Part shown: positions 30,651 through 32,297 of the stretch, one piece after another
Numbering within the stretch: position 1 is the first letter of the stretch
Layout: the number at the start of each line of letters is the position of its first letter
Position numbers and translations under genes: made by a program
The notes under the pieces: model-generated
What the model was told of the DNA's origin: nothing
Database searches by the model: none
Seen by the model: only the letters and a program-made list of their open reading frames with translations
Origin: a virus
Reading direction: 5' to 3' (one strand)
Length of the DNA: 32,297 bases
Virus record (IMG/VR): IMGVR_UViG_3300037258_000340
Coordinates: 1 to 32,297 of that record

Positions 30651-31199
30651 TCAAACTGCGGGTTTCACCCTTAAAGCTTGCCGGACCGCGGCGCTTGCGG
30701 CGTCATCGGTGACTTTTAGGTACTCACCGGTTGAGGAAATGGACTTGTGTCCCAGGTGTTGCCGGACGTTCTGAATCCCCGCCGATTCAATGGTTTGCAT
30801 GGCAATGGAGTGCTTCAGCACGTGCGGATGACGCTTGTGTTTCGGCAGGCCGGCCGCGGCGCCGTATTCCTGGACGAGCTGCCAGAAGCGCTGCCGGGTG
30901 ACGGGAAACAGCCTTTGATTTCCGGGTACATTTCCGAGGAAATCAAACAGGGTTTCCGTCTCATTTAAGAGTGGTTCCGCGTGCGCGATCAGCTCTTGTG
31001 TGGTCTTCAGCGACCCCTTCAGCCGGCGCACTGTGATGTGCCCCGCGCCGAAGTTATCCCGCCTCAACTCAACGACTTCCGTGGCGCGCAGCCCATGGTT
31101 GAAGGCTAATGCGATCATCAGCCGATCGCGCTCGCGCCGGCGCTTCGCCGCTCCCAGGAGCCGTAAAAGTTCCTCGCGCGTGAGGCTTTGAATTGCCAC
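30651..31199 (-). CDS. Short tyrosine recombinase/integrase
   Basis: 182 aa from GTG 31199. The catalytic core is complete in order: Arg38 in G-L-R-A-T-E, Lys61 in R-L-K-G-S, His126 in H-P-H-V-L-K-H-S, His151 in L-G-H-K-S, Tyr160 in S-T-G-E-Y-L. The second Arg of the usual H-x-x-R is Lys129. There is no N-terminal SAM-like core-binding or arm-binding domain, so the size is like FimB/short XerC-type enzymes. It cuts and rejoins att or inversion sites. Upstream DNA is A/T-rich and has no Shine-Dalgarno, so the GTG start is the least certain part. Confidence 0.88.
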   Translation of the reverse strand: MAIQSLTREELLRLLGAAKRRRERDRLMIALAFNHGLRATEVVELRRDNFGAGHITVRRLKGSLKTTQELIAHAEPLLNETETLFDFLGNVPGNQRLFPVTRQRFWQLVQEYGAAAGLPKHKRHPHVLKHSIAMQTIESAGIQNVRQHLGHKSISSTGEYLKVTDDAASAAVRQALRVKPAV

Positions 31200-31254
31200 C
31201 GGAAATCAAAAACAATCAAAAAACTTAACAAAACCACGAAATGTAAAGCGGCAT
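31200..31254. promoter_or_regulatory. A/T-rich spacer with direct repeats next to the recombinase gene
   Basis: A sharp drop in GC between the recombinase and its neighbour. AATCAAAAA occurs twice (31204-31212, 31214-31222), a 10-bp period. Related AAATCAAAA lies at 30639-30647 just past the other end of the gene. Candidate promoter or recombinase-binding/att region. Confidence 0.4.
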
Positions 31255-31527
31255 TCAGTGCAGCCGCGCGATCAGCTCCGAGGCCAGCCATCCAATGACG
31301 GCGCCCTCTCCCGTGACGGCCGCGGTCAGCACCCAGCGCATGATCTCGTAGCGGCAGACCTTCTGCTCCAAAGTGCGGATCTTCGCCCACAGCTCGTTCG
31401 AAGATTTCAGCAGCAGCTCGTTCGAGTATCGTCCCTCGTATTGCTTCGAACGGTCGATCTGGTTGTAGGTGCCCAGCTTTTTCGCCAGGGCAATCGGATC
31501 GAGGCCATTGAATTCAGGATCTCGCAT
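31255..31527 (-). CDS. Small protein with helical N-domain and C-terminal membrane segment
   Basis: 90 aa from ATG 31527, which overlaps the preceding stop (TAATG). Longer in-frame starts read as Arg/Pro-rich shadow. Residues 30-60 form a charged helix (L-K-S-S-N-E-L-W-A-K-I-R-T-L-E-Q-K-V). The last 22 (W-V-L-T-A-A-V-T-G-E-G-A-V-I-G-W-L-A) look like a membrane span. No Cys pair. This layout suits a tail-anchored small phage membrane protein. Confidence 0.6.
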   Translation of the reverse strand: MRDPEFNGLDPIALAKKLGTYNQIDRSKQYEGRYSNELLLKSSNELWAKIRTLEQKVCRYEIMRWVLTAAVTGEGAVIGWLASELIARLH

Positions 31528-31773
31528 TACTCTCCCCACACCAGGCGGCAGGCCAGCTCGTAGAGCACGGCGCAGGCGGCGATCCGCTCCTCGACTGGGC
31601 GGTCTTTTTGCTGCCAGAGGTAATCGTGGGCGCTCATCAGGAGCAGAATTCCTTCGCGGTCGGGGTGCTCGACCAGGCCCCAGCGCTTCGACCAGGAGTC
31701 TTTGAGCCAAGAACTGGCCGCATCTTGTTTGCCCCGTGGGATGGGTCCCTTACCCGCGCGCGGTTTTGCTCAT
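31527..31773 (-). pseudogene. Small gene that needs a one-base frame change to be whole
   Basis: Downstream of about 31750 the frame ending at 31527 reads as good protein for about 75 residues (K-G-P-I-P-R-G-K-Q-D-A-A-S-S-W-L-K-D-S-W, later S-A-H-D-Y-L-W-Q-Q-K-D-R-P-V-E-E-R and C-A-V-L-Y-E-L-A-C-R-L) but lacks an ATG except at 31637. In the neighbouring frame M-S-K-T-A-R-G begins at 31773 and stops at once. Removing one G in the GGG near 31754 joins them. The frameshift could be real, an assembly error, or programmed. The conservative unbroken alternative is a 36-aa ORF 31637-31527. Confidence 0.45.
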
Positions 31774-31929
31774 GGTCGGCGGTGTCATATTGGAGGTTGA
31801 ACCACCCGCCCGCATCTCTACCGTTTGGAGTGTGCGCACAAAACCGGATCGCGTGCAGACCAGAGCCATCCACTCGGGCTTCTTGATGTCGTAATCGAGC
31901 CGATGTCCAAGTATCCAGCAAATGAGCAT
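31750..31929 (-). CDS. Small hydrophobic-start protein
   Basis: 59 aa from ATG 31929, or 74 aa from GTG 31974 (which overlaps the next gene by 40 bases). It starts M-L-I-C-W-I-L-G-H-R, then V-C-T-R-S-G, and a Ser/Thr/Pro tail. Similar in layout to the 43-aa product of 5471-5602. Its last codons are in the same frame as the M-S-K-T-A-R-G piece of the disrupted gene, so the two may form one reading frame if the one-base change is real. Confidence 0.5.
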   Translation of the reverse strand: MLICWILGHRLDYDIKKPEWMALVCTRSGFVRTLQTVEMRAGGSTSNMTPPTMSKTARG

Positions 31930-31934
31930 AAGGA

Positions 31935-32297
31935 TCAGCTTGCGAAACGGAACTGGGGGCCGGAAGCGGGCCACATTTGATTGCGCGGAGAAATGGAAAG
32001 TCTCTTCCGGCGATGCCGTGCGAAGGTCGTGCGGTCTCCGGCGTGTGGCATCTCGTAGTGCAAGCGGTCGCCGGTCGATTTCTCTTTTGAAAATGGGAGT
32101 AAGTTGCCGACGCCTAAGACGCCATCCCAGAGTTGCTTCGCGACGCTCGTCACGATCTGGAAGAACAGGAAGATTTTTCCGTGCTCGATGAACTTGCCGA
32201 GCTTCTTCTCTTTGAAGGTGCGGACTTCGGCGCGGGTGTGAACTTTGGCGGGCCGTTCCAGGTGGTAATTCTGCCCGGTATAAAAACAGGGGACGAG
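31935..32297 (-). CDS. Unknown protein, N-terminus outside window
   Basis: The leftward frame is open from the right edge for 120 codons to TGA at 31935. Visible sequence includes Y-T-G-Q-N-Y-H-L-E-R-P-A-K-V-H, R-T-F-K-E-K-K-L-G-K-F-I-E-H-G, then F-L-F-F-Q-I and L-P-F-S-K-E-K-S-T. The last 30 residues are Arg/Pro/Ser-rich. No motif that I recognise. Confidence 0.5.
   Translation of the reverse strand, partial: LVPCFYTGQNYHLERPAKVHTRAEVRTFKEKKLGKFIEHGKIFLFFQIVTSVAKQLWDGVLGVGNLLPFSKEKSTGDRLHYEMPHAGDRTTFARHRRKRLSISPRNQMWPASGPQFRFAS

Noticed and set aside
1-32297. CRISPR array, rRNA, tRNA, transposase or IS
   Set aside because: I found no regularly spaced repeats, no tRNA-like cloverleaf with CCA context that I could support, and no transposase-like gene.

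Overview
This window is almost certainly a large piece of a tailed double-stranded DNA phage or prophage with a P22-like (short-tailed) virion module. It is GC-rich and densely packed, with most neighbouring genes overlapping by 1-10 bp or separated by a few bases. Nothing here is a bacterial housekeeping gene. The host cannot be named from sequence alone. The high GC and the repeated A-x-A|Q signal-peptide ends are reminiscent of Acidobacteriota, which is an inference only. Both edges cut through genes.

Region 1 (2-5055, + strand) is an early or replication operon. It starts with the C-terminal part of a probable rolling-circle type Rep protein. An OB-fold-like small protein, a Zn-binding mini protein and a HerA/FtsK-like ATPase with two near-identical C-terminal modules follow. 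After these comes a run of small genes, several rich in Cys. Region 2 (5048-6135) is a switch: two small leftward genes and one rightward gene diverge from a spacer carrying two identical 12-bp palindromes 22 bp apart.

Region 3 (6132-30099, - strand) is the late module. Read in the direction of transcription it runs TerS, TerL, a right-handed beta-helix protein, three small genes, P22-type portal, scaffold and coat, a secreted-type structural protein, gp4-like, gp10-like, a 109-aa protein where P22 has its tail needle, a gp14-like GNAT protein, gp7-, gp20- and gp16-like ejection proteins, then fibre/spike-like genes, then a lysis cassette (SleB-type endolysin, holin candidate). The order matches P22 closely, with insertions.

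Region 4 (30099-32297, - strand) holds small proteins, a short tyrosine recombinase and a cluster of mini-ORFs that includes a probable frameshift.

The most unusual feature is that five late genes (7499-7888, 7899-9770, 9813-10949, 10977-12554, 20376-21113) begin with textbook Sec signal peptides ending A-x-A|Q. Four of their mature parts contain several to many cysteines, although they resemble virion fibre or decoration proteins, which normally stay in the cytoplasm. Rep plus integrase plus virion genes suggests a temperate element, possibly able to replicate as a circle, but no repressor or partition gene is visible.
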